Virus record (IMG/VR): IMGVR_UViG_3300027899_000028
Span: 1-40,129 of that record
Source: a virus
Reading direction: 5' to 3' (one strand)
DNA: 40,129 bases
The position numbers and the translations under genes are program-made. Below, in pieces: positions 5,516-12,605 of the stretch. Under the pieces are notes generated by a model. It was not told the DNA's origin. It ran no database searches and worked only from the letters and a program-made list of their open reading frames with translations. The stretch's first letter is position 1, and every line of letters starts with the position of its first letter.

Positions 5516-6150
5516 GCTGCGGTCCTGTACTGCGGCCAGCGGGCGTAGACGGCCTGCAAGGCGACGCCATATTTCTCGGTGTATGCGGCCGAGCGCGCGA
5601 GCAGATTGCGGCCACGTCGGCGCGCGTTCTTGGCGTTCTCAAATGTCACGCCCAGCGCTTGGCCGATCATCTCCGACGACACCATGCAAAGGTCAGTCAG
5701 CACGAGCGCTACGACATACCGGCCGTAGGTGTATCGAACGCTGCTGCGTTGCCGAGCCAGATCGTCAGGCGACAGGCCCAGAGCGGCACCCGCTACAGCG
5801 GCCATTTCCTTCAAGTGCGCCGCGCCGTCCTGCGTGGCTTGGATGCGGTAGAACGGCGATGCCATGATCGCCCTCTCCTGCTCCGGCGTCGCGAACGTGC
5901 CCAGCACTCGGGCGCGGGCAACCGCCCTGGAAGCCGCCTGCTGCCGGTAGTTGACCGCGTCGCGTCGCGTTGCAAGCACAACCGGCGGCAGGGTTTCGCG
6001 CTTGGGCACGATGGGCTTGGGGAGCCGCGCCAAAGCAGCCGGGCTCGCCTTCTTCGACAGCAGCGACCGCACCCGCGCCTTCTCGGCTTGCAGGAACTCA
6101 AAGTGAGTGATGCCCTCGCGGCTGTCTGTGGCGTCGGTCCAGTCGCTCAT
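5512..6150 (-). CDS. Protein with DnaA domain-IV-like C-terminal region, 212 aa
   Basis: The N-terminal 90 residues are basic and show no motif. About residues 112-195 resemble the DnaA C-terminal DNA-binding domain: a helix ending in AGAALGLSPDDL, then RQRSSVRYTYGRYVVALVLTD, then SSEMIGQALGVTFENAKNARRR, with the helix order and spacing of the family. Host DnaA binds its boxes through this domain. With no ATPase domain, the phage protein could be a replication or transcription regulator. It lies second or third in the leftward early operon. Assignment by pattern only. Confidence 0.65.
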   Translation of the reverse strand: MSDWTDATDSREGITHFEFLQAEKARVRSLLSKKASPAALARLPKPIVPKRETLPPVVLATRRDAVNYRQQAASRAVARARVLGTFATPEQERAIMASPFYRIQATQDGAAHLKEMAAVAGAALGLSPDDLARQRSSVRYTYGRYVVALVLTDLCMVSSEMIGQALGVTFENAKNARRRGRNLLARSAAYTEKYGVALQAVYARWPQYRTAA

Positions 6151-6428
6151 GCCCGCACCTTGGCGGTGCCGGTGAGGCGGACGATGGTCCCGTCTATGTC
6201 CTTGGCATCAAGGCGCGCGTTCTCTTCGACCAGCCAGATCTCTACGGCCTCGCCGTCGCTGTCAAAGACGGCAAACGCTTCAACCTCCACTTCTTTGAAG
6301 CGCGGCAGGGTGGCGAGGTGAGCGCGGGCGGCGGCAAGCAACTCGTAGAACTGAGGTGCTGCCGGTCGGCAATCGTTGTCGTAATAGGCCACGGCGGCGG
6401 CCAGCTTATCGGGGTCAATCTCGCTCAT
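6147..6428 (-). CDS. Hypothetical acidic protein, 93 aa
   Basis: Starts with a helical half (PDKLAAAVAYYDND through LAAARAHLATLP) and ends with a beta-rich half (EVEVEAFAVFDSDGEAVEIWL). Acidic overall. ATGA overlap with the tiny membrane peptide upstream and with the DnaA-like gene downstream. Not recognised. Confidence 0.65.
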   Translation of the reverse strand: MSEIDPDKLAAAVAYYDNDCRPAAPQFYELLAAARAHLATLPRFKEVEVEAFAVFDSDGEAVEIWLVEENARLDAKDIDGTIVRLTGTAKVRA

Positions 6429-6505
6429 CGCGTCACCACTTTGACTAGAGCCCAGATCAGAGCGATGAACGCAGCCAGCACGGCGATTTCGGCTATGGCG
6501 TTCAT
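6425..6505 (-). CDS. Tiny membrane peptide, 26 aa
   Basis: Almost entirely a single hydrophobic helix (AEIAVLAAFIALIWALVKVV) with a basic end. Its ATG overlaps the stop of the Cro-like gene and its TGA overlaps the next ATG, a coupling pattern that is unlikely to be chance. Function unknown; immediate-early membrane peptides in this position sometimes act in exclusion. Confidence 0.55.
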   Translation of the reverse strand: MNAIAEIAVLAAFIALIWALVKVVTR

Positions 6506-6723
6506 GACGCCCTCCGCGCGGTGGCCTTGAAAATGTCGGGGCGAAGCTGGCGCATCGTCACCTCACCTGCGGTCAACACCTCGATCACTGCTGCATGCTC
6601 GGCAGGGATTTTGTTGTCGTCCCAGTGGTATGTGGCGGTGCGGCCTACGCCGAGCTTACTGGCCAGCTTTTCGCGGCCCCCGGCGAGGCGGATTGCGGTT
6701 TTGAGTGCGGTTGCTGGTGTCAT
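6502..6723 (-). CDS. Cro/YdaS-like helix-turn-helix regulator
   Basis: A 73-residue protein divergently transcribed from the repressor gene. The start TPATALKTAIRLAGGREKLA and the helix-turn-helix that follows (KLGVGRTATYHWDDNKIPAEH) match the YdaS/Cro style of small regulators. ATG at 6723 fits the family N-terminus. A TTG at 6735 would lie in the promoter's -10 box and was rejected. The promoter at 6735-6762 places the transcript start only a few bases upstream, so translation is probably leaderless. It is expected to repress the repressor gene and commit to lysis. Confidence 0.8.
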   Translation of the reverse strand: MTPATALKTAIRLAGGREKLASKLGVGRTATYHWDDNKIPAEHAAVIEVLTAGEVTMRQLRPDIFKATARRAS

Positions 6724-6730
6724 GATGGCT

Positions 6731-6762
6731 GACAATGTGAGCCATGCTTACACGTCTGTCAA
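6731..6762 (-). promoter_or_regulatory. Leftward early promoter with overlapping operator dyad
   Basis: On the minus strand TTGACA (6757-6762) is followed after 16 bp by TCACAT (6735-6740), a good sigma70 promoter for the leftward operon. Between and over the boxes lies an imperfect dyad, TGTAAGC-ATG-GCTCACA read on the minus strand. The same half-site, GGCTYACATT, occurs at the rightward promoter (7582-7636), so this is probably the operator for the repressor and/or the Cro-like protein. Confidence 0.65.
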
Positions 6763-6810
6763 GCGCCACGCTAACCACGACAAGAAACCTGGGATAAAGT
6801 ATTGACGCGC

Positions 6811-7518
6811 ATGGAGGCATTAGCCCGCCTGATCCGCAGAGCCCGTAAGGACAAGGGCCTTACGCTGGCAGAACTTGCCCACAGGCTTGGCGTGAGCCGC
6901 TCGGCCGTTAACCAATGGGAACTTGGCACCAGCACGCCCGACGCCAAGCGGATCAGCGACATATGCGCGGCCCTCGACCTCGATCCGCGCGACATACACA
7001 AAAATGTCAATGCGCTGGGTCAAACCCACATTGACGCACCCGTCACTCGTAGTGCAGCTTTTCCGCAGGGGAGAATATCGGGCGGCGTTCGGCAAATGCC
7101 GGGGACCTTCGGTTGGGGCGGCGCAATTCTCCCGGTGTACGGTTCAAGTGACGCGGGAGCAGGCGTAATGGCGCTGACAGAAGAACCGATTGGGCCACCG
7201 GAGCCGCGCCCGACGTTCGCTGGAGAAACGACCGGCGCAGTCGGCGTGATCGTAGAACATGACGTGATGGCCCCGGCCTACCGGCGCGGCGACCGGCTCC
7301 TACTCCTGCCCTTCAAGCCCGCCAATCCAGGCGACGACGTGGTGCTGTTTTCCGGCAAGCCCGGCGAGGCCCGCCGCGTCCGCTCGGTCGTCCGCCAGCT
7401 CGTCCAGCGCACGGATACGCACTGGATCTGTGCCCAGCACAACCCCGCCAAGCGGGAGAAATTCGCCATTTCCGACTTCCCGCTTTGCTATCGGGTCGAG
7501 TCCGTTCGCAGGCGATAA
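6811..7518 (+). CDS. CI-like phage repressor with S24-type C-terminal domain lacking the catalytic dyad
   Basis: A 235-residue protein. The N-terminal helix-turn-helix (about 1-60, with ELAHRLGVSRSAVNQWELGT) is typical of the Xre/CI type. From about 140 onward it follows the LexA/CI S24 fold, including the AVGVIVEHDVMAPAYRRGD segment. The position normally holding the catalytic Ser (GDSM) is Val152, and the usual Lys position falls in an Arg-rich RRVRSVV stretch. The domain probably serves only for dimerisation, so induction by RecA-driven self-cleavage is doubtful. ATG at 6811 was chosen; TTG at 6802 with GGGAT upstream is an alternative. It should maintain lysogeny through the flanking operators. 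Confidence 0.85.
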   Translation: MEALARLIRRARKDKGLTLAELAHRLGVSRSAVNQWELGTSTPDAKRISDICAALDLDPRDIHKNVNALGQTHIDAPVTRSAAFPQGRISGGVRQMPGTFGWGGAILPVYGSSDAGAGVMALTEEPIGPPEPRPTFAGETTGAVGVIVEHDVMAPAYRRGDRLLLLPFKPANPGDDVVLFSGKPGEARRVRSVVRQLVQRTDTHWICAQHNPAKREKFAISDFPLCYRVESVRRR

Positions 7519-7580
7519 ACCCTAGAACTGCTTGGATATTTTGCGGCCTTTACTGGCACGCCGCGCTGCCCTGTAGATAA

Positions 7581-7637
7581 AAATGTAAGCCGACCTGTCA
7601 ATCGTGTTGACAGTATCGGTCAGCACGGCTTACATTT
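7581..7637 (+). promoter_or_regulatory. Rightward early promoter nested in two inverted repeats (operator)
   Basis: TTGACA (7607-7612), 17 bp, TTACAT (7630-7635): a near-ideal sigma70 promoter feeding the genes from 7661. A perfect 12-bp dyad, AAATGTAAGCCG (7581-7592) with CGGCTTACATTT (7626-7637), covers the -10 box with its right arm. A second perfect dyad, CTGTCAA-N5-TTGACAG (7595-7613), covers the -35 box. Half-sites match those at 6731-6762. The rest of the gap 7519-7580 shows nothing further. Confidence 0.75.
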
Positions 7638-7660
7638 CCCTCACCAACAAGGAGAGGGAA

Positions 7661-7816
7661 ATGACCAACCAAGCCGAAACCATTGCCAACCTGCTCAACG
7701 CTCTCCGCCGCATCGCGGCAGCCGACCCGAACAACGCGATGTTTGCAACGCTGGTCATCGCTGAAGCGCGCGAGGCCGTTGAGGCGGCCGACGACGACGC
7801 CCGCGCCAACGCTTAA
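7661..7816 (+). CDS. Hypothetical helical protein, 51 aa
   Basis: First gene of the rightward operon, with GGAGAGGGAA directly before ATG. Ala-rich, acidic toward the end, probably two helices (ETIANLLNALRRIAA and LVIAEAREAVEAADDD). Not recognised. Confidence 0.65.
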   Translation: MTNQAETIANLLNALRRIAAADPNNAMFATLVIAEAREAVEAADDDARANA

Positions 7817-7830
7817 CCAAGGAGAGGGAA

Positions 7831-8181
7831 ATGACCGCAGCCACCAAACACAAAATGGTCGCCTACGCGCCGTTCGGGCTCGAGCCTGACGCGATTGAGG
7901 TGTTGCTCACGTTCACCTTCCTGCCGGGATCGCGCGCCACGCGCATCGACCCCGCCGATCCTGCCGAGGTCGAGTTCATCTCGGCCACCGCCACGCTGCA
8001 CACCCTCGACACGGGCATGCAGGCGATGCTGGACGACTGGGCGCGCGAGTATCTGGGCGACGCGGGTTACAGCGACGCCTGCGCCGCCGCTGAAGATGAC
8101 AACACCAGCGCCCGCGAGGATGCCGCCGACTACCGGCGCCGTGCCGCTCGAGATGACGCTCTGACAGGAGGCATCAAGTGA
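7831..8181 (+). CDS. Hypothetical acidic protein, 116 aa
   Basis: Preceded by the same GGAGAGGGAA leader as the gene before it. The first half appears beta-rich (EVLLTFTFLPGSRATRID); the second half is acidic and helical with many Asp and Ala. Not recognised. Its TGA overlaps the GTG start of the next gene. Confidence 0.65.
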   Translation: MTAATKHKMVAYAPFGLEPDAIEVLLTFTFLPGSRATRIDPADPAEVEFISATATLHTLDTGMQAMLDDWAREYLGDAGYSDACAAAEDDNTSAREDAADYRRRAARDDALTGGIK

Positions 8182-8360
8182 CCGACAAAGACGCCATCAT
8201 CCAGGCGCTGCGACCGTTCGTGGAAGCCTACGCCCGCGCCGCAGATCCCATCCCCGACAGCGAGCTGGACAATGAGCAGCCCAGGCACGTCACCGTGACC
8301 TTGGGCGACTGCCGCAGAGCTGCGAATCTGCTGGGCATCTATCCGAAAGCGAAGGTGTAA
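8178..8360 (+). CDS. Hypothetical protein, 60 aa, GTG start
   Basis: GTG at 8178 has AGGAGG six bases upstream and overlaps the preceding TGA. Composition: an N-terminal helix (DAIIQALRPFVEAYARAA), a polar loop, and a C-terminal helix (LGDCRRAANLLGIYP). Resembles short phage proteins seen near recombination genes, function unknown. Confidence 0.65.
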   Translation: MTDKDAIIQALRPFVEAYARAADPIPDSELDNEQPRHVTVTLGDCRRAANLLGIYPKAKV

Positions 8361-8362
8361 TC

Positions 8363-8722
8363 ATGCACGCATGGCTTTCCCCCGCGATCCTGAACAGCGC
8401 ACCACGCCACGCAACGCGGCTGCAGTTGGCGAGCGCTTCTAGCCGGTCGCAGAACCTCGCCATCGCCACCGCTGCCGAGCATTGCGCCGAGGCGTTTGCC
8501 GCTGCTGACGATCTGCTCCGCGCGCTTCGTCGGTTCCAGGCGCTCCGCACGGATCGCCCGCAGGAAATGCGCGACTTTCTGGCCGACACATCAGGCCACG
8601 CGCTTGACCAGCTCTCCAACGTCGAAGCCGCGATTGATAGCGACCTTGATGAGCAAGGTGCCTCACCTGTCGAGCCGCTCGACCTGTCGGAACTGCGTGC
8701 GTTTTGGGAGTCCGTAAAATGA
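8363..8722 (+). CDS. Hypothetical helical protein, 119 aa
   Basis: Mostly helical, rich in Ala, Leu, Arg and Asp, with no recognisable motif. Only a weak GAAGGTG precedes the ATG. Its TGA overlaps the next ATG. Confidence 0.6.
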   Translation: MHAWLSPAILNSAPRHATRLQLASASSRSQNLAIATAAEHCAEAFAAADDLLRALRRFQALRTDRPQEMRDFLADTSGHALDQLSNVEAAIDSDLDEQGASPVEPLDLSELRAFWESVK

Positions 8723-8895
8723 GCAACCGGATAAACGGCGCATCCCTCTGGTGGATTCGCCCCATCATCAACGGCGTGATCCGCGAGGATTTGGGCGAGC
8801 CATACGCAGGCTCTATCGTCACCGCGATGAAGCGCGCCAATGCGCTGCACGTAAAGACCGGACAGCAGCACACGGCAACGGAGGTGAAGTCATGA
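8719..8895 (+). CDS. Hypothetical protein, 58 aa
   Basis: Starts MSNRINGASLWWIRPIING; the middle (AGSIVTAMKRANAL) is a helix. The ATG at 8719 couples to the upstream stop, and its stop overlaps the start of the Lar-like gene. Not recognised. Confidence 0.6.
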   Translation: MSNRINGASLWWIRPIINGVIREDLGEPYAGSIVTAMKRANALHVKTGQQHTATEVKS

Positions 8896-9128
8896 CCGCC
8901 CGCCCTATGACCGAGGGGGAGCGCGAAAATCCTCTGCCATGCCCGTTTTGCGGGAGTAGTGCCGTCCGCCTTTCTTCGACGCTGAAGTCGCACGAATACG
9001 CGACAGGCCAATGGAGAACAAACAAAAAGGCGTCGCTCAGGTGCAGCGAGTGCCGGTGTCAGTTCCCTTGGTTCAAGAGCGATGAAGAAGCCATCGCCGC
9101 TTGGAATTGCCGACGCACCTCCAACTAA
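8892..9128 (+). CDS. Lar-like restriction-alleviation zinc-ribbon protein
   Basis: A 78-residue protein with the Lar pattern: a LPCPFCGSSAVRL zinc knuckle near residue 15, a second CSEC pair, and the terminal EEAIAAWNCR. Lar proteins of Rac and related phages lessen type I restriction by stimulating the host modification enzyme. Many Lar-like phage proteins of this size are known only by sequence, so the activity is inferred. It overlaps the gene upstream by 4 bp and lies just before the annealing-protein gene. Confidence 0.8.
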   Translation: MTARPMTEGERENPLPCPFCGSSAVRLSSTLKSHEYATGQWRTNKKASLRCSECRCQFPWFKSDEEAIAAWNCRRTSN

Positions 9129-9147
9129 CACAACAGGAGACATACAG

Positions 9148-9933
9148 ATGCCTGACACGATGATGCAACCCGAGAGCATGGCGGCTCGCCCGTCCATTGC
9201 AGACCTAGCGGCGGCGCTTTGCAAAGCGCAGGCCCAGATGGAAGGCGCCAAGAAGGACGCCAATAACCCGCACTTCAAGTCGAAGTACGCCGACCTTGCG
9301 TCCGTGTGGGATGCCATTCGCGCGCCCCTGACAAGCAATGGCCTGTCAGTCGTGCAGCTTCTCCGCTCCATCCAGGGCGGCGTCGAGGTTGAGACGATCC
9401 TGATGCACGCCAGCGGACAGCAGATCAGCGACGTGTTCGCCGTGCCCGCTACCAAGAACGACGCGCAGGGCTACGGCTCTGCGGCCACCTACGCGCGCCG
9501 GTACGCTCTGATGGCGATGGTGGGCGTGGCGCCCGAGGATGACGACGGCAACGCCGCCGTTGGGTCTGCGGGATCGGCTGGTGGCGGCACGCAGTTTCGC
9601 CCGGAGCGGCGCGGCGGCTCGGATTGGGTCGAGGAAGCGCGGCGAGACGGCAACCTCGATGAGACGCGCCCGAAGGGCAAGCTCCCCGCCGCCAAGGGGC
9701 AGGCCGCGCCGGTCAATACCCCTGCGGCGGCTGGAAGCGCCATCAAGCGCATTGAATGGGTCAAGGCGTCTGTCGCCTTCCTGAAGGACGAAAGCACAGA
9801 CGCGCAGATCGCCCGCGAATGGTGGGTGGAGAACAAGGCCCGCACCGACGTTATCGAGACGGCGCTCCCGAGCGAGTACGAGCGCCTGCTCGATGCCTAC
9901 AACGAAGCTCTTGAACGGAAGGTAGACGCCTGA
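9148..9933 (+). CDS. erf: ERF-superfamily single-strand annealing recombinase
   Basis: A 261-residue protein. The ERF core is at about 15-140: SIADLAAALCKAQAQMEGAKK, then NPHFKSKYADLASVWDAIR, a GLSVVQ stretch, and the diagnostic YGSAATYARRYALMAMVGV. P22 Erf forms rings that anneal complementary strands and help circularise the terminally redundant genome. The tail from about 165 is polar and variable, as usual. ATG at 9148 has AGGAGA seven bases upstream; the more distant ATG at 9082 lies within the Lar-like gene. It pairs with NinB and the HNH protein in this arm. Confidence 0.88.
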   Translation: MPDTMMQPESMAARPSIADLAAALCKAQAQMEGAKKDANNPHFKSKYADLASVWDAIRAPLTSNGLSVVQLLRSIQGGVEVETILMHASGQQISDVFAVPATKNDAQGYGSAATYARRYALMAMVGVAPEDDDGNAAVGSAGSAGGGTQFRPERRGGSDWVEEARRDGNLDETRPKGKLPAAKGQAAPVNTPAAAGSAIKRIEWVKASVAFLKDESTDAQIAREWWVENKARTDVIETALPSEYERLLDAYNEALERKVDA

Positions 9934-10568
9934 TGGACCGCCACCACAACGCCCCGCCGCTGGCCGAGCGGCTGGAGATCGACCACGCCAACCTCGCAGC
10001 CAAAGCAGTTGAGTGCGCCGGGCTCGTGCCGGAAACCCTCGCGCCCGTCACAACGGACGATGACGCGGGAGCCTATGCTGAGACGGCTAAGACGCTGAAG
10101 GGCTGCCTCACCGCTATCGAGACGGCGCGCAAGAAGGAGAAGGACCAGATACTGAAGGATGGCCGCGCGATTGATGGGCACTTCGCCACGATGTCGGAGC
10201 CGGTCAAGGCGGCGGCGGATCGTGTCGTCGCCGCCATCAACGCTTTCCAGACGAAGAAACTGGAGGAGCAGCGCCGCCTCAAGCGCGAGGCCGACGAGCG
10301 CGCCCGCAAGGAAGCGGAGGCGTTCGACGAGCCCCCGCCTCCGGTAGCCGCGCCCGTGATCGCCAAGGAGGCCGCCCGCGTGGTGGGCTTCAGCGGGACC
10401 AAGGCCGCCGCGTCCGTGAAGTGGATTCACGAGGTCACGGACGCCGCCCAGGTGCCGCGTGAGTTCCTGATGGTCAACGAGGCGGCGATCAAGGCGGCCA
10501 TTGCCGGAGGCCGTCGCGACATCCCCGGCGTGCGCATCTTTGAACAGGTCAGGACGGCGATCCGCTGA
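9933..10568 (+). CDS. Coiled-coil protein beside the recombinase, 211 aa
   Basis: The centre (about 45-140) is a long charged helix (LTAIETARKKEKDQILKDGR to LEEQRRLKREADERARKEAE), probably coiled coil. The C-terminal part (about 165-211) has VPREFLMVNEAAIKAAI and ends in an IPGVRIFEQ-type strand, a combination I have seen in phage proteins encoded next to recombinases. A nuclease or annealing-partner role is possible but no catalytic motif is visible. TGATG overlap with erf. Confidence 0.7.
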   Translation: MDRHHNAPPLAERLEIDHANLAAKAVECAGLVPETLAPVTTDDDAGAYAETAKTLKGCLTAIETARKKEKDQILKDGRAIDGHFATMSEPVKAAADRVVAAINAFQTKKLEEQRRLKREADERARKEAEAFDEPPPPVAAPVIAKEAARVVGFSGTKAAASVKWIHEVTDAAQVPREFLMVNEAAIKAAIAGGRRDIPGVRIFEQVRTAIR

Positions 10569-11029
10569 TGCCCACACGCTTCCTTGAAACCGACGCGGAC
10601 CGCCGGACGCTGATCCGCTTTCTGGAAGCGCAGCCGCTGCCATTGACCGTGACAGTCGGCAAGGGCGGCAAGCGGACACTGAAACAAAACAAGCTGCAGC
10701 GGCTTTGGATGAACGAGATCGCCATGCAGCTTGGCGACCACACGCCCGAGGAAGTGCGCGGCTATTGCAAGCTCACGCTCGGCGTCCCGATCCTGCGCGC
10801 TGAGAACGAGGACTTCCGGATGAAGTACGACGCCGACGTTAGGCCGCTCCCATACGAATTGAAGCTGAAGCTGATGATGGAACCGTTCGACTTTGCCGTC
10901 ACGCGGTTGATGACCACACGGCAGGCGACGGCCTATCTGGACGGCATCCACCGGCACTTCAGCGAGAAGGGCATTGCGTTGACCGATCCGGGCGACCTGC
11001 TTGCTTGCGCTCAAAGGCAGGCCGCATGA
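10568..11029 (+). CDS. ninB: NinB-family recombination protein
   Basis: A 153-residue protein, close to lambda NinB (Orf, 146 aa), which loads annealing proteins and can substitute for RecFOR. Family features seen: KRTLKQNKLQRLWMNEIA, then GDHTPEEVRGYCKLTLGVPI, and a C-terminal TRQATAYLDGIHRHF segment. The ATG overlaps the preceding stop as TGATG. Its place behind erf fits a single-strand annealing pathway. Confidence 0.88.
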   Translation: MPTRFLETDADRRTLIRFLEAQPLPLTVTVGKGGKRTLKQNKLQRLWMNEIAMQLGDHTPEEVRGYCKLTLGVPILRAENEDFRMKYDADVRPLPYELKLKLMMEPFDFAVTRLMTTRQATAYLDGIHRHFSEKGIALTDPGDLLACAQRQAA

Positions 11030-11373
11030 CCGACATCGGCACCACGCCCCGCAAGCCCATGTCCCAGATGAGACGCCTCCGGATATGGGAAGCGCACAAG
11101 GGCGTCTGCATCCTGTGCAATCGGAAGATCGACGGGGTGCGTGATGAATGGATTGTCGAGCATGTCCGCGCCCTGGTGCTGGGCGGTGCCGACTCGGACG
11201 AGAACTGCGCGCCCGCCCACGAGTCCTGTAGGCGGGTCAAAGACAAGGTGGACGTGGCATCCGGCGCGAAGGCAAAGCGCATGAAGGCCAAGCACCTGCG
11301 AATCAAGAAGCCCTCCGCATGGCGCAAGCCGCCACCAGGATACAACGCATGGACACGACGAATAGAGCGATAG
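11026..11373 (+). CDS. HNH endonuclease domain protein
   Basis: A 115-residue protein with paired Cys (CILC near residue 27 and a later HESCR), the EHVRAL His of the HNH motif at about 46, and the ENCAPAHESCR Asn/His half at about 60-70, followed by a Lys/Arg-rich tail. The zinc-ribbon HNH form is common in phage recombination or packaging regions. ATG at 11026 overlaps the ninB stop. It could be a NinG-type resolvase substitute or a homing-type nuclease; the neighbours favour recombination. Confidence 0.82.
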   Translation: MTDIGTTPRKPMSQMRRLRIWEAHKGVCILCNRKIDGVRDEWIVEHVRALVLGGADSDENCAPAHESCRRVKDKVDVASGAKAKRMKAKHLRIKKPSAWRKPPPGYNAWTRRIER

Positions 11374-11528
11374 AGCGGCCCATAGGCCACTGGAAGAACC
11401 GCAAGGAATACGACGCTTGGTGGATGCGGAACAGCATGGCGCACAACCGGCTTGCCGTCACAGATAAAGCGGAATGGGAACGGATCACGCAGGCTATCGA
11501 GAAGTTTCAGAGGGAGAATCCACGATGA
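11349..11528 (+). CDS. Hypothetical protein, 59 aa
   Basis: Charged, Trp-containing, helical (EYDAWWMRNSMAHNRLAV). ATG at 11349 has AGGA eight bases upstream inside the end of the HNH gene; an earlier ATG at 11319 is possible. The stop overlaps the next ATG. Confidence 0.6.
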   Translation: MDTTNRAIERPIGHWKNRKEYDAWWMRNSMAHNRLAVTDKAEWERITQAIEKFQRENPR

Positions 11529-11827
11529 CATCCATCGGCCGCATCATAGATGCGCTTTTCCGCGACCCCGACAGAACAGTCGCGGCTGCGCGTGTTGATC
11601 TCGCCTACACCGAGAACGAGACGATGATTGAAGTCGGGCCTCATCTTGGATTCGCCAATGGATCAATGGTCGTGGTGATGAGGCAAGGGTCTGGGGAAAA
11701 TCTGCACCATTACGAACTTGAGTTCAGCCTGACCGACGTGCGCGAGGCGCGAGCCCTTTCGGCGGCGCTCATGGCGTGGGCCGATTGGGCCGAGAGCGTA
11801 AACGCGACGAAGGAGACGGAGGGATGA
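11525..11827 (+). CDS. Hypothetical protein, 100 aa
   Basis: Probably mixed alpha/beta: a central beta stretch (GFANGSMVVVMRQGSGENL) and a C-terminal helix (VREARALSAALMAWADW). Not recognised. Coupled at both ends by ATGA overlaps. Confidence 0.6.
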   Translation: MTSIGRIIDALFRDPDRTVAAARVDLAYTENETMIEVGPHLGFANGSMVVVMRQGSGENLHHYELEFSLTDVREARALSAALMAWADWAESVNATKETEG

Positions 11828-12168
11828 GCGACCAAGACAAGATCATAGAGGTGATGGCGAGTGGCATATGCGGCCCCGGCACCCCCTGCGAGGCGTGTCG
11901 CAATAGTGCTGAACGCGCCCTCTCCACCCTCCACGCCAAAGGGCTGGCGGTAGTACCGGTGGAGGATATGCGGCACATGCGGGAGGTGTTGGATGATCTG
12001 CTTGCAGACATGCCGGACCCGCTTTGCGAGCATCTACACCACCCATTCAAGGACCGGCACACATACGACGAGGATTGCCCGGTTGTGGAGCGGCTTCTTG
12101 TGGCTATAGCCAAAGCCAAAGCCATGCTCGCCGCATCCAACTCCCCCAAGGAGGAAAGCGATGAGTGA
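11824..12168 (+). CDS. Hypothetical Cys/His-containing protein, 114 aa
   Basis: Contains a CGPGTPCEAC cluster near residue 16 and a CEHLHHPF stretch near 68, which could bind metal. The C-terminal half is helical. AAGGAG lies upstream. Not a named family. Confidence 0.6.
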   Translation: MSDQDKIIEVMASGICGPGTPCEACRNSAERALSTLHAKGLAVVPVEDMRHMREVLDDLLADMPDPLCEHLHHPFKDRHTYDEDCPVVERLLVAIAKAKAMLAASNSPKEESDE

Positions 12169-12379
12169 CGACCAGACGCTACGCATCGCCGCCCGCGCGG
12201 TGCAGCTCTACGCCGAGACGCACCCCAGGCCGACGCAGGTCACGCAAGCGCAGGTAGCCGAGATTCTTGGCGTCAGCACCAGGACCGTGCGAAACTACAT
12301 CACCGCCGGGAAGTTGCGGCTCAATGGCTGCGGGCGCGTGCCAATCGAGGCCGTGGATGCGCTGCGCTCTCCCCAATAA
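12161..12379 (+). CDS. Xis-like / MerR-type helix-turn-helix protein
   Basis: A 72-residue protein whose second half is a winged helix-turn-helix of the excisionase/MerR type: VTQAQVAEILGVSTRTVRNY followed by ITAGKLRL and the closing VPIEAVDAL. AAGGAGG is six bases upstream of ATG. It sits 226 bp before the integrase gene in the same direction, so directionality control of excision is the likely role. A transcription regulator is the alternative. Confidence 0.75.
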   Translation: MSDDQTLRIAARAVQLYAETHPRPTQVTQAQVAEILGVSTRTVRNYITAGKLRLNGCGRVPIEAVDALRSPQ

Positions 12380-12530
12380 TTACGCACGACACGGGCTAAG
12401 GCCAATGTTCACGCGCTTTTCGAGTCCGGCCGGGGGCACCAAAGGTGTTTCCGCTTTCTGCACTCAATGGGCGACGGATACCGGAAAGAAAAGGCCCGCA
12501 AGCGATTCTCGAGTGGCCGCACATTCCGCT

Positions 12531-12564
12531 TCCTGCCGCGAAAACTGGACAATCCTGCCGCGAA
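12531..12564. repeat. 12-bp direct repeat before the integrase gene
   Basis: TCCTGCCGCGAA occurs at 12531-12542 and again at 12553-12564, 22 bp apart (two DNA turns, same face). The gap 12380-12605 has no convincing gene; this repeat is the only structure seen in it. It may be a binding site for the Xis-like protein or an integrase regulator. Confidence 0.5.
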
Positions 12565-12605
12565 CTCCCCACTATCTCCCCACGCCACTACGCAGGGGAG
12601 CGCGC

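Noticed and set aside
5104-6321. Plus-strand open frame of 405 codons
   Set aside because: Covers the DnaA-like gene and its coupled neighbours on the other strand; composition is Arg/Pro/Ser-rich without domains.
8439-9455. Minus-strand open frame of 338 codons
   Set aside because: Runs antisense through the Lar-like and erf genes, which have clear motifs and coupling.
12267-12605. N-terminal extension of the integrase frame
   Set aside because: The extension overlaps the Xis-like gene, has no family features, and ATG at 12606 has a proper ribosome-binding site.
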